From: VRUE01 sp963703335
GTDB lineage: Bacteria > Actinomycetota > Thermoleophilia > Solirubrobacterales > 70-9
Length of the DNA stretch: 64,000 nt
Assembly: GCA_963703335.1 (NCBI GenBank)
Contig: OY969812.1
Span: forward strand, 1,426,001-1,490,000
Direction of reading: 5' to 3'
The translations under genes were made by a program, and so were the position numbers. Every line of letters starts with the position of its first letter. The stretch's first letter is position 1. The notes under the pieces were generated by a model, which saw nothing but the letters and a program-made list of their open reading frames with translations, searched no databases and had not been told where the DNA came from. Below are positions 27,061 through 37,000 of the stretch, in pieces.

Positions 27061-29603
27061 CGTCCGGCCCTCCGGTTGTGCTTGGCCGCTCGGCTGTGAG
27101 CGCGCTTGTGGTGGCGCTTTTTTTTGTGATGCTTGCGGGCGGTTTGGTGTTTGGGCACCGGGTTGCCGGGGCTTTCGAAAACGGCGGTGCCGGCCCCAGT
27201 GACCCCCGGAGTGCTAGTGCCCTGACCGCGGCACGATTCGCCTTCGCAGGTCGGCGGCTGCGGCGGCGGCTCGGGGAAGCCGCCGCCAATGCGGGCGTCG
27301 TAGATATCGATACCGTCGTCGCTGTCCCAGCCGACTAGGCGGTTGCGGGTCATGAAGAAGACGTCGCGAGCGGAGTGCGTGGCGCCGATCAAGACGGACG
27401 GTTCTGCGCCAGTGCCACTGGAGACGAGGCTGAGGGTACCGTCGGTCCACTCGTATACGTCGTCGCACTGATAGACGCGAAAGGACGAACCGCCGACGGG
27501 TTTGGGGCAGCTCACCTCGCCGTTGACGTCAGCGGGAACGAGCGCATCGGGAGTGGTGAAGAAGACGTGCCTCCCGTCGTCGCTGATCGAGGCCTCGGGC
27601 TCCTGGGTGATCAGCACGTCGTATGGGTTGGTCCATATTACGTCACGGTCAAGGCTTCCAGCAGAGGGCACTCCCGGGACCTGACAGGAGACGCACATCC
27701 AACCGTCGGCCGGGCCCCAGCGGTAGAGGTCGAAGTCGGTGTCTCGGTCGAATGCGGGCCGGATCGCTGCCGAGGTTTCGATCAACAGGTACTGACCATC
27801 TGGAGTGACGCGGACATGGCGCCCGCTCAGATTTGAATCGTTCCCAAAGTCTCCATAGTTGTAAGGCCCGAGAAAATCGACGCTTGGGCTGCCGCCATTC
27901 CAGATCCAGCGGTAGATTCCCCCTGCGGCAGGCTTCCCCGCAACGATCTGGCCTTTGGAAAAGAAGTAGACGGTGTCGCCATTGTCACTGGCTCCAAAGA
28001 TGTCGACCGCTCCGGGCTCTTCACCGTCACCCGGTTCCTCATCGACTGTCAGATCCGTCAGCCTGTGGCCGGGAGCGCCAGCCAATTCCCAGCGATAGAG
28101 CTTATAGCCTTCGCTGTCCGTAGTACCACAACCAGCCGCCGGGGGAGCGGAAGCATCGGTGAGCTTGTCGCAGCTTGTAAAGAGGGCCACCGTGCCATCA
28201 GGACGAGCCCAAACAAAACGGTCGGGTGAGGAGTCCGAGCCGCAGGTAGCGGGGCCAAGCGTGCACTCCGAGGCGGAGACATCGTAGGTAGTAGCGTCGT
28301 CTTCGCGCATGTAGAGATGACAGGCGGCCTCCACGCAGTAGATGTTATTTGCTTCATTTTGAAAGAAGATGCGACTGCCATCCGTGGAAAGAGCGCTTTT
28401 GACGGGTACCTGACCGCCTACGTAGTACGCAGTTGGAAAGGTTGATTCGGTCGTGAACGGGTTGCCAGCAGGATCTTTGGAGACCAGGCTGAGCGAACCC
28501 TCATCCCAGTGGTACACCTTGCGGAAATTCCCTTCAGGCGGCGAGTCGGGGGGGTCGGTCTGGTTGTGGTTGCTGCGAATAACGAGGTTGCTGAAGTCGT
28601 CGGTGCCGGTCATAACGCCGCCGTTAGAATTAGCAAGCCAATCCGAGTTGGATTTAGTAGTAAGCAGGTCGTAGCTGGACGGAGTGGTGGTGAGGTCCTG
28701 CCTGTAGAAGTTGGCGGAAAGGTTCAGTGGAGCCGCAGGGTCGAGTGGAGGAATCGGGCAGGCGGCGGTCTCGGGAAACGTCAGAGCCGCATATTCGAAG
28801 TTTGAGGAGAGGAGCACCCTCATCAAGCTTTTGGAGCCGGCGCGGTCGCTGGGGCAATACGGTGGAAACGGGTTCGTCGTCTGCCAACCGGTCGGGGTTC
28901 GCCTGCTGATGTAGGGAGCGCAGTCGAAGCCCATCTGACCGGGCGGTTCACCGAAGAGGGCAGTTGTGCAGAAAGCGGCGGCGTTACCGTCGCGGGAGAA
29001 ATCCGCGTTCGGGTGTTCGAGGTACTGGTCCACGCCGCCCTGGTTCTTGTCAGGCGGGCTGACCATCTCGTAGGCGCGGCCCTCCGGCAGGGGCAACGGA
29101 TCGGTGCGGGTGGTGAAGGCTTGGCTGGCGCTCGTGGTGTCGCCAGCTAGGTTGGTGGCGAAAAGCCTGAAGTAATAGGTGGTGTTCGGGGCGAGGCCGC
29201 CGACGACTTGGGAGACAGTGATTGGCGTAGTCCCACCGCCGATTGCGAGCGCCGTGGTGGAGGAGCCCAGGACTGGCGTGGTGCCGTACTGGAAGATGTA
29301 GCCAGTTTCCGAGTTGGCTGGATCGATCGTGCCGACCATGCGGACCGAGGTGTCGGCAATGTTGACCGCTCCGACGTCGGTGATGACCGGTGGCGCAGCC
29401 ATCGCGCTCGGTGCCACCGCCAGCAGCGCAAAGGCGGCGGCGAGCAGACCGGTTGCGAAGGGGGTAGAGCGCTGTGAAGGCGCACCAAACCCGCTGTCTC
29501 CAGACGGGCGCGCACGGGTGGTGAGGGCACGGCGAATCGAACCGAGGCGGCTGGCCCTGCCCGAAGTCGATCCCACGGACGATGCCTTCACGTGGCGTTT
29601 CAC
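27057..29603 (-). CDS. Cassette 2 gene B: secreted fibronectin/beta-propeller protein with basic tail
   Basis: 848 residues. The start is a GTG at 29603: it is preceded by GGGAGA, and the resulting N-terminus (VKRHVKASSVGS) aligns with that of cassette 3 B (VRRHVTASSAGS). A long basic leader precedes the signal peptide (GLLAAAFALLAVAPSAMA). Then come a fibronectin-like domain (GTIDPANSETGYIFQYGTT), the YEMVSPPDKNQGGVD motif, and a TolB/WD40-like propeller (LSTDGSRIFFQNEANNIYC, ISDDGRHVFFTTPDAL). The C-terminal tail is His/Lys/Arg-rich (KHHKKKRHHKRAHSRAAK). It is the first gene of a probable five-gene operon down to 16436. Confidence 0.82.
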   Translation of the reverse strand: MKRHVKASSVGSTSGRASRLGSIRRALTTRARPSGDSGFGAPSQRSTPFATGLLAAAFALLAVAPSAMAAPPVITDVGAVNIADTSVRMVGTIDPANSETGYIFQYGTTPVLGSSTTALAIGGGTTPITVSQVVGGLAPNTTYYFRLFATNLAGDTTSASQAFTTRTDPLPLPEGRAYEMVSPPDKNQGGVDQYLEHPNADFSRDGNAAAFCTTALFGEPPGQMGFDCAPYISRRTPTGWQTTNPFPPYCPSDRAGSKSLMRVLLSSNFEYAALTFPETAACPIPPLDPAAPLNLSANFYRQDLTTTPSSYDLLTTKSNSDWLANSNGGVMTGTDDFSNLVIRSNHNQTDPPDSPPEGNFRKVYHWDEGSLSLVSKDPAGNPFTTESTFPTAYYVGGQVPVKSALSTDGSRIFFQNEANNIYCVEAACHLYMREDDATTYDVSASECTLGPATCGSDSSPDRFVWARPDGTVALFTSCDKLTDASAPPAAGCGTTDSEGYKLYRWELAGAPGHRLTDLTVDEEPGDGEEPGAVDIFGASDNGDTVYFFSKGQIVAGKPAAGGIYRWIWNGGSPSVDFLGPYNYGDFGNDSNLSGRHVRVTPDGQYLLIETSAAIRPAFDRDTDFDLYRWGPADGWMCVSCQVPGVPSAGSLDRDVIWTNPYDVLITQEPEASISDDGRHVFFTTPDALVPADVNGEVSCPKPVGGSSFRVYQCDDVYEWTDGTLSLVSSGTGAEPSVLIGATHSARDVFFMTRNRLVGWDSDDGIDIYDARIGGGFPEPPPQPPTCEGESCRGQGTSTPGVTGAGTAVFESPGNPVPKHQTARKHHKKKRHHKRAHSRAAKHNRRAGR

Positions 29604-29761
29604 GTAAGTCTCCCTAGTCCCATGAGCCCCTCTGCCAGTCGCTTCCCTTGCGACGTCCACGAGACTCGGTTTGTCCCTGTTAGTCCCCGCCCATGCGCGC
29701 TACTGAACTACTGCGTACATGTTCGTGCGTCGAGTGAACCAGAGGTAGTTCAGGAAGTCAA
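29604..29761 (-). promoter_or_regulatory. Promoter and conserved structured leader of cassette 2
   Basis: On the minus strand, TTGACT (29761-29756), a 17-base spacer and TTCACT (29738-29733) form a promoter-like pair that aligns with the one in front of cassette 3. Downstream, 29679-29612 carries a leader conserved with cassette 3: CAGGGACAAACCGAG, a hairpin with arms GTCGC/GCGAC around AAGGGAA, then GGCAGAGGGGCTCA and GGGAC. The hairpin arms differ between the two copies but stay paired. I cannot assign it to a known riboswitch class. Confidence 0.6.
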
Positions 29762-29841
29762 GGAAAACTTCTCGTTTACGAAGGCTGGAGGCAGGGTCGA
29801 CTCGGCGGCGGCAAGCCCGACTACCGGTCTTTTTTCTTAGT

Positions 29842-29859
29842 TATCACATAATTGTGATA
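29842..29859. promoter_or_regulatory. Operator palindrome of the XRE/nucleotidyltransferase pair
   Basis: A perfect inverted repeat TATCACA-TAAT-TGTGATA, 10 bases before the GTG start of the XRE gene, in a T-rich, unusually AT-rich stretch. The position over the likely promoter fits autorepression by the XRE protein, as is usual for toxin-antitoxin operons. Confidence 0.65.
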
Positions 29860-29869
29860 TTCTTTTTTT

Positions 29870-30196
29870 GTGACGCCAGGGGAACTGATCAAGTCCACAC
29901 GCGCACGCCATCGCCTTAGTCAAGCCCGTCTGGCGCGACGGGCCGGAACGCAGCAGTCCGCGATCAGCCGCATCGAGGCAGACGAGGTCTCACCCACCAT
30001 CGAGACCTTGACCCTGCTGATGCGCTCGATGGGAGAGCGCCTCGATATCTCCCCGGCTCCTCTCGAACGTGACTATGACCCGGTCCATCGCAGGACCGCC
30101 GCGGCCCGTTCCCCAGCGGAGCGCCTGGCTCTGGGCATCTCCTGGAACCGAATGGCCGGGCGCTTGCGAGAGGCCGGGCGCATCGCCCGTGGCTGA
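29870..30196 (+). CDS. XRE-family helix-turn-helix protein (putative antitoxin)
   Basis: 108 residues. The HTH spans about residues 2-60 (STRARHRLSQARLARRAGTQ, QSAISRIEADEVSPTIETLT), the Cro/CI fold. It starts with GTG a few bases after an AT-rich promoter and palindromic operator, so its transcript is nearly leaderless. It overlaps the next gene by 8 bases, indicating a coupled two-gene unit. Together with the nucleotidyltransferase downstream it resembles a type II/IV toxin-antitoxin pair of the XRE plus NTase type. The pair sits between two surface-protein cassettes on the opposite strand, suggesting later insertion. Confidence 0.85.
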   Translation: MTPGELIKSTRARHRLSQARLARRAGTQQSAISRIEADEVSPTIETLTLLMRSMGERLDISPAPLERDYDPVHRRTAAARSPAERLALGISWNRMAGRLREAGRIARG

Positions 30197-30674
30197 TCCC
30201 GACACCCCCCTCGACGCGGAACGCATCCTGCGTGCCCTGGCCGAGCACGGGGTGGATTACGTCCTAATCGGCGGCCTTGCCGTACAGACGCACGGTCATG
30301 TGCGAACGACCAACGACGCCGACCTGATTCCGGCGCCCGAGCCCGCCAACCTCAAGCGACTCGCCGCCACGCTGCGCGAGCTGGAGGCGAAGGTGCTCAA
30401 CCCCGGCGAGGAGGAGACCACGGTGGACGCGAAGATGCTTCCCCGGGCGACGATCTGGCAGTTCGCCACCCGCGACGGGGGAATCGACGTCATGCACGAG
30501 GTTCCGGGGGGGCGCCCCTATGAGGAGCTCCGGCGCCGGGCCCTGCGCGTGCAACTCGGTGACATCGAGGTGCCCGTCGTCGACCTCGACGACCTGATCC
30601 GGATGAAGCTGGCCCGCGGCCGCCCCATCGACCTCGCCGACGTCGCAGCCCTCACCGATCCCGACGTGGAGTGA
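30189..30674 (+). CDS. Nucleotidyltransferase-fold protein (putative toxin, AbiEii/DUF6036-like)
   Basis: 161 residues. The GTG at 30189 overlaps the XRE stop, and the protein starts ADPDTPLDAERILRAL. The NTase core is clear: LIGGLAVQTHGHVRTTNDAD, with the GG motif followed by the two acidic residues D-A-D, then LIPAPEPANLKRLAATL. A later acidic-basic segment (VVDLDDLIRMKLARGRPID) matches the end of AbiEii/DUF6036-type nucleotidyltransferases, whose members modify tRNA or partner proteins. The target here is unknown. It ends 2 bases before the convergent stop of cassette 3 gene A. Confidence 0.78.
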   Translation: MADPDTPLDAERILRALAEHGVDYVLIGGLAVQTHGHVRTTNDADLIPAPEPANLKRLAATLRELEAKVLNPGEEETTVDAKMLPRATIWQFATRDGGIDVMHEVPGGRPYEELRRRALRVQLGDIEVPVVDLDDLIRMKLARGRPIDLADVAALTDPDVE

Positions 30675-30676
30675 GC

Positions 30677-33600
30677 TCACCGCTGCTTTGCCCGTTTGGC
30701 GCCTTTGCGCCCCTTCTTCGGGCACTTGCCGTTCCTCAGCACCGGGCTTAGATCGGCCACCTTGCCGTTTTGCCCGTCGAACTGCGCCGTCGCCTTGTGG
30801 GTGCCTTTGCAGATGTTGGTCGAGTTCTGCAGCAGGCCCTTGCGGCCGCCTTCCATTTCCAAGGTGAAGGAGGAGACCGGCAGGTCGGGGACTGCTTCGA
30901 AGGTGGAGCGGATGCCGCCTTTGACCGTGTCGATCCTTGCCACCGCATCTACCTCGATCGGCTGGGAGGGCGGCCCCTTGAGGGCAATCACCAGGTCGGG
31001 CAGCTTGTTGTTGGAGCTGCGTAGGTAGGCGGGGCCTGAGAGCGGATAGTCGACCAGCGGGCTGGTCGCGGTGGCGCGGCCGTAGACCGATGCCGCAGGG
31101 CACTCAGCGGCGGCGAACTGCACCCGGGTGCAGACGGTGCCGATGTGGGCTTGGTCGAGGAACTCTGACTTCGGTAGGGCTACCGCTGCTTTGGCGATGT
31201 TGGCGCCTTCTGGCATCGTCAGGGTCGCCTTGAGGGCGGGATGGGCACCTCTTTTGGTGCCGCCGATCAGACGGATGCCGAGTTTCGGTTTGAAGGCGAG
31301 GCGTCCGCACTCGCCGAGCTGGAAGCGCTCAGATAGGGACGCCACCTGCCCTAGGGTCGATGCCAGCTGCCCGTTGAAGGAAAGCGGGTCACAGCTGGTG
31401 CCGTTGCGGGTGAAGTCGGCCCTGTCGATCGCGATCCGGGCCGATCTGACGTCGAGGGGGATGCCCTGCAGGATCGCGGGGATCCGATCCGACACCGCGG
31501 TGATCTGGCCCGTATTGCGATCGAGCTGCAGGGCCGCCCTGACGACCACGGTGCCGAGGTCGAAGGGGCCTGCCGTTGCCGGGGTCACTATCGCCATGCC
31601 TAGTGGGGCGCCTTTGTAGGGGGGGGTGAGGTAGGCGGTGCCCTGGGCGTGGTAGGGGGCGGGGCCGGCGCCGGCGCTCACGTCTACGGTGCCGATCCTG
31701 GAATTGGCCGGGCAGCTGGGGCTGGCCTTCTCCTCGTTGCCCGACTTCTGCGCTGCAGCGGCAAGCGCGGAATCGGGGCATTGGGAGACCCCGGCAAGCT
31801 TGCCGGTCATCCCCTGCGGCAGGGTGAGGTTGACTGTGGAGAACTCCTGGGAGCCGTCTGGGCGTCTCAAGTTGACCACGGCGGGGGTGTAGGAGGCGGC
31901 TATCGGGCTGAGCGAGCCGGCGTCGAGGTCGGGGGAGTTGGGCCTTGCGCCCTGGGAGGTGGGGCAGGCGCCGCCGCCCGGGGCCTGGGTGATCGCCCAG
32001 CTGTCTTGGGGAGCGGCCGGGGGGCCCGAGTCCGGTGCCGACCAGGGGGTGAGGGAGGAGGTTGTCTGGTAGGTGCCGCAGGTCGCGGGGGTGCGCAGGG
32101 CGCCCTGGGCGCCACCGAAGAAGTGCAGCCTGAAGTCTTCGAAGGGCAGCTGGGGGTTGTGCAGGACGGTCGTGGTGAGGCGACCCGTGTTGGGATCGGC
32201 GTGGACCTCGCCCGCCAGCTTCACCACGATGCCGGTGGCGGGATCATCGAGGGTGATGTAGAGGGCGAGGAGGGAGTTGAAGGGGTTTGCATATGGGGTG
32301 GCGATGTGGACTGAGCCCTTCAGCGGGTGGTCGAGCAGGGGGCTGTCAACCTCGACCGTGCCGAGCTTGGAAGCATCGGGACAGGTGGCCGGGTCCGCCG
32401 TGGTGTGGATCACCTCGCCTTCCTTTGCCGTGAAGCCGAACTGGGCCTCAGAGCAGGCGCCGAGGCCGTTTGCGCCAGACGGATTGATCACCAGGCCCGC
32501 GGGGAGGGCGACCGTGGTGTCCTTGAGATGTGCCTCGGCGTTTTCACAGCTAACCGGGGGACCTGAATCGCAGGTTTCGTCCTGGGGGACGTGCAGGTCG
32601 ACGTCGAGGCCCGAGGCGGAGTCGGCGACGTTGGTGGTCGGGCGTGCCTGCAGGCTCGGGGAGAACTCGAGCGCGTTGCAGCCGTTGATGCCAATCGGAG
32701 CCGGGGTCGGCAGCGTGTTGTCGTGGGAGAGGAAGCTGGCGCTGGAGGAGGATCCTTCCCAGGTGGTCAGCTCGAGCGAGGTCTCCAGCGGATCGCCGGG
32801 GATCCCGTCGCTGCCGATGCAGGAGGTGGGCAGGGTGATGAAGGGCCGCGGCGGCGCGCTTGAGGGACAGCCGGTCCCACCCGTGCCGCAGTAGCGCTCG
32901 GCGGTGTGGCTGGCATCGGCCGGCACGCCCCAGAAGGTGAAGTCGGCGCCCAGCACGGTCAGCGTCTGCGGCGTGTTCTTCGCGATCACCGTCACTCCGT
33001 AGTCCTCTCCCGTGCGCAGCTTGGCGTAGACCTCGACGCGAGTGCCGAACACGCTGAAGGCGAACAGCCCTGGCGTGCCGATCGGGCTCGCCGCCGATCC
33101 AGCCGGTCTCTCCATGTTGTAGACGCCGGCAGTTTCCTCGGAGAAGCCGCTGCCCCCAAAGCGAACGGTGACGACGCCGACCTGGCTGTCGGCCGGGCAC
33201 TGCGTGCTGGGGTCGCTATTGAGGGTCCCCAGTTGCTGCTGGGTGCAGGTGGGGTAGGCCTGCGGGTTGCCGATCAAGCCAGGGGGAAGCTTGACCGTGG
33301 CGTCCTTGAGCTGCTCGGTCGGGTATTTCCGCCCGTCGCCGGCGATTGCGCTGTTGAGTGCAAACGTGGTCGAGGCGGTGTATGGGTGCGAGCCCGCCTG
33401 GGTCGCCGGATCGCCGTTTTCCTGCTGGAGGGTGCCGTCGAAGTTGGTGAGGTGAAAGTCGAAGGGAACGACCTCGAACGGGTCATCGGCGCTGGCGCAC
33501 GTCGCGGCTCCACCGCCACAGGCTTCGATCGTCGGGTGATAGGTGCCCGCCGCGGCGTTTGGGTCGGCCTTGACCTCGACGACGATGCGGCAGCTGGGGA

Positions 33601-34039
33601 TGAAGCCGAAGAAGGCTTCCTTGCAGGCTTCTTTGCCTGGTTCGATCGGCAGCGGCCCAAAGCCTTCGATTCCGGGCCCCGAGCAGATCGCCGTCTGGGA
33701 GTCGGGGGTCGAGCAAGCCCACAGCGGGAAGCCGGCGAATTCTTCGGGCGCAACGGAGGTTATCTCGAGCCCCGCGGGAACGCTGAATTCGACCTCGACC
33801 GGCGCGGTGGTTTCTTCGTCGCCGCTGTTGGAGATGGTGAGCGTGTAGTCCGCGTAGGTGCTGGCTGGCACCGGCGCTGTCTCGGGCACATGGCTGGACT
33901 GAAGGTCGAGCACGGGAGCCGCCAGGGCGGTGGCCGGGCCCGCCAGGGCGATCGCGGCGAGGGCAACGGCAGCGACCAGGGCGGAGCGCAGGCCAAAGAG
34001 CGCGCCTCGGATCGAGACGCTGTTGGTCTTCTTGCTCAT
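30677..34039 (-). CDS. Cassette 3 gene A: large secreted repeat-module protein
   Basis: 1120 residues with a long signal peptide (LVAAVALAAIALAGPATALA). Unlike the other two A proteins, the N-domain is a DUF11-like conserved-repeat domain (YADYTLTISNSGDEETTAP, then VEFSVPAGLEITSVAPEEFA), so the N-terminal domain has been swapped. The cysteine modules follow (LPPGLIGNPQAYPTC, LPAGLVINPSGANGLGAC), with the same TPYANPFNSLLALYITLDD segments. It overlaps the upstream B gene by ATGA. Its 3' region is nearly identical to cassette 2 gene A. The C-terminal tail is basic (KCPKKGRKGAKRAKQR). Confidence 0.82.
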   Translation of the reverse strand: MSKKTNSVSIRGALFGLRSALVAAVALAAIALAGPATALAAPVLDLQSSHVPETAPVPASTYADYTLTISNSGDEETTAPVEVEFSVPAGLEITSVAPEEFAGFPLWACSTPDSQTAICSGPGIEGFGPLPIEPGKEACKEAFFGFIPSCRIVVEVKADPNAAAGTYHPTIEACGGGAATCASADDPFEVVPFDFHLTNFDGTLQQENGDPATQAGSHPYTASTTFALNSAIAGDGRKYPTEQLKDATVKLPPGLIGNPQAYPTCTQQQLGTLNSDPSTQCPADSQVGVVTVRFGGSGFSEETAGVYNMERPAGSAASPIGTPGLFAFSVFGTRVEVYAKLRTGEDYGVTVIAKNTPQTLTVLGADFTFWGVPADASHTAERYCGTGGTGCPSSAPPRPFITLPTSCIGSDGIPGDPLETSLELTTWEGSSSSASFLSHDNTLPTPAPIGINGCNALEFSPSLQARPTTNVADSASGLDVDLHVPQDETCDSGPPVSCENAEAHLKDTTVALPAGLVINPSGANGLGACSEAQFGFTAKEGEVIHTTADPATCPDASKLGTVEVDSPLLDHPLKGSVHIATPYANPFNSLLALYITLDDPATGIVVKLAGEVHADPNTGRLTTTVLHNPQLPFEDFRLHFFGGAQGALRTPATCGTYQTTSSLTPWSAPDSGPPAAPQDSWAITQAPGGGACPTSQGARPNSPDLDAGSLSPIAASYTPAVVNLRRPDGSQEFSTVNLTLPQGMTGKLAGVSQCPDSALAAAAQKSGNEEKASPSCPANSRIGTVDVSAGAGPAPYHAQGTAYLTPPYKGAPLGMAIVTPATAGPFDLGTVVVRAALQLDRNTGQITAVSDRIPAILQGIPLDVRSARIAIDRADFTRNGTSCDPLSFNGQLASTLGQVASLSERFQLGECGRLAFKPKLGIRLIGGTKRGAHPALKATLTMPEGANIAKAAVALPKSEFLDQAHIGTVCTRVQFAAAECPAASVYGRATATSPLVDYPLSGPAYLRSSNNKLPDLVIALKGPPSQPIEVDAVARIDTVKGGIRSTFEAVPDLPVSSFTLEMEGGRKGLLQNSTNICKGTHKATAQFDGQNGKVADLSPVLRNGKCPKKGRKGAKRAKQR

Positions 34040-37000
34040 CGTCCCGCCCTCCGGCTGTGGTTGGCTCGCTGGCTTTTGTGTTTGCGGTGCTTGCGCGCTT
34101 TGCGGTGCTTGCGCGCTTTGCGGTGCTTGCGCGCTTTGCGGTGCTTGCGCGCTTTGCGGTGCTTGCGCGCTTTGCGGTGCTTGGCGGGCGGATTCCCGGG
34201 CCCCTCGAATACGGCGGTGCCGGCGCCGGCGGCCGGGGCAGCGATGCTGGCGGCACCGAGGCAGGCTTCGCCTTCGCAGCCAGGCGGCTGGGCCGCGGGC
34301 TCCGGATAGCCGCCGCCGACATGGACGTCGTAGATGTCGATGCCGTTGTCGCCGTCGCGGCCGAGCAGCCGCTGGGCGGTGGCAAAGAAGACGTCCTCGC
34401 CGCTGTTCGTCGCCCCGAGCAGGATGGAGGACCCGGTGCCGGTGCCGCTGGAGAGCAGGCTGACGGTGCCGTCATGCCACTCATAGACGTCGGCGCAGCT
34501 GTAGACGAAGACATAACCATTTTCTCCAGCTTCTTTACCCGGCTCCGGGGCGCAGCCCGACTCGCCGTTTACGTCCTGGGGGACGAGGGCGTCGGGCGTG
34601 GTGAAGAAGATGCGCCGGCCGTCCTCGGAGATCGTGTGCTCGGGCACGTGGCCGCCGAGTTCGTGGAACACGCTGCTGTAGAAGCTGAGGTGGGGTGTGT
34701 AGGTGCTGGCATCGCCCGCGGAGGGCACGCCGGGGAGCTGGCAGGAGACGCAGAGCCAGCCCTCGGCTTCCTCCCAGCGGTAGAGGTCGGCATCGGAATC
34801 GCGGTCCGCGACGGGGTCGAGCGCCAGCGCGGTGCGGATCACCAGGTATCGACCGTCAGCGCTGACGCGGACGTGATGGCGGCTGACGTTGGCGTCGCCG
34901 GCGAGGTTGCCCTCCGGGTCCGGGATTCCGAGTTGTTCCTCTGAGCTGGGGCGATAGGGCCCCAGGTAATCGAGGCCGGGGCTGCCTTCGTTCCAGCGCC
35001 AGCGGTAGAGCTTCAGGCCACTGGGTGCCGGTGCCCCGGAGACCAGCTGGCCGCCGGCGACGAAGTAGACGGTGTTGCCCGCCGCCGCGTTGCTATCGGG
35101 CGCCGCAGCGGCGTCCGTGCTGGCGCCGACGATGCCGAGCGCGTTGGGCTGGCTGCCGTCGGCTGGTTCGTTGTCGACGCTGAGGTCGACGAGCCGGTGC
35201 CCGGGCACGCCGCCGCGGTCCCAGCGGTAGAGCTTCCGCTCGTTGGCGGTACTCGGGCACGTCGTCGCTTCGGCGGAGGCGTCGGTGAGCTTTGCGCAGC
35301 TTTCGAAGAACGCCTTGTCGCCCGCGGGTGTGGCCCAAACAAGTTCCGCGGGCGAGGAATCCCCCCCACAGGCAACCGTGCACTCGGATTCCGACACATG
35401 GAAAGTGTCCGTTCCCGCTTCGCGCAGGTAGAGATCGCAATCGGAATTGTTGCATCCTCCTTCGGGATAGGATCTGGGTTCGCCGGCCAAGGCGTTAACG
35501 AAGTAAATGCGCGTCCCGTCAGCAGAAACGGCGCTGGGGAGCGGCACCGCACCTGCTCCCCTGTCGTATGCGGGAATGTTCGAGCCGGTTTCGAAGGGTT
35601 CCCCGTTGGGGTTCACCGAGACTAGGCTGAGACAGCCGCCGGGCTGAACGCAGTCGCCGGCTCCCTCTTCCTCCCAGTCATAGAGCTTGGTGAAATCGCC
35701 GGGCGGCGAGTCGGCGGTCTGGCTGATCGGCGTGGCGAAGACCACGTGGCTGAGGTCTTCGCTGCCGGCGGTGGCACGCACGGTCTCGTGTTCGGCGTTC
35801 CCGGTGCCGGCATTGGGCGCCAACAGGTCAAAGGAAGCCGGATCGCTCCTCAGGTCCTCGCGGTAGAGATTGATCCGGTCGGCGGGGGCGGCCGGGTCCA
35901 GGGGGGAGATCGGGCAGGAGGCGAACTCGGGCACGTCGACCGCGATGCGGTCGAAGCTGCGCGCGGAGAGCAGCGCCGTGAGGCTTCCGCCGCTGCCTTC
36001 TTCACCGAGGTTGAGGCGGCAGAAACGCGGGAACGGGCTGCTCGTGGTCCAGCCGCCAGGCTCGCGGCGGCTGATGTAGGGGGCACAGTTGTTTGTCATC
36101 TGCCCGGCCGGCTCGCCGAAGACGGATGTGGCGCAGAAGGCGACGGCCGTGCCGTCAGCTGAGAAGTTGGCAATTATCGAATTACCGGCGGCGATGTCGC
36201 TCTGGTTCTTGTCGGGCGGGGTGACCATCTCATAGGCGCGGCAGTCGGGCAGGTAGGTGGAGCTCTGTTCGGTGCGAATCGCCTGGTTGGCGCAGCTGCC
36301 GGGATCGGCGGGCGGGAAGGGAATTGAGCGGGTGTGCAGCGTCTTGCTGGCGCTGGTCGTGGTGCCGGTCAGGTTCGTGGCGACCAGCCTGAAGTAGTAG
36401 GTGGTGTCTTTGCTGAGGCCGCCGACTACCTGGGAGACGGTGATCGGTTTGGTGCCGGCACCGATGTCGAGCGGCGCCGTGGAGGAGCCGAGGGCGGGCG
36501 TCGCGCCGTACTGGAAGACGTAGGCGGTTTCGGTGTTACGCGGGTCGATCGTGCCGACCAGGCGGGCGGAGGTGTCGGCGACCTGGACGGCGCCGATGTC
36601 GCTGACCACGGGAGGCACGGACTCGGTATCGAAGGATTGGACAAGGGAGGTGGCGGTCGAACTCGCCACCAGGGGCCGGGAGACCACGAGGCGGACGAAG
36701 TAGTGGGTATGGGGAGTTAGGCCAGTGACATTCTGGTTGAGCGCCTGTGAGCCACCGGTGGGAAACGAGGCACAAGCTGGCGCCGGAACGTCGGTCCAGG
36801 TGATCTGATCGGTGGAGTACTGAAACTTGCAGGTGACAAAACCGCCCGGGTTGACGGTGGCGGAGAAGGTGGCGGAGGTGTCGGTCTTGACGGTGACCGG
36901 GTTGAGCGCTATGGCTGGGGCAGGCGGCGGCGTTGAGCTGAGGACGAGAACCGCACGCGGGCTGGCTGTGGAGGTTGTGGTCGCCAAGAGGGTGCCGGCA

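Noticed and set aside
34081..34186. Short regularly spaced repeats resembling a CRISPR array
   Set aside because: The 18-bp units are contiguous without spacers, are in frame inside a gene, and encode a repeated basic hexapeptide.
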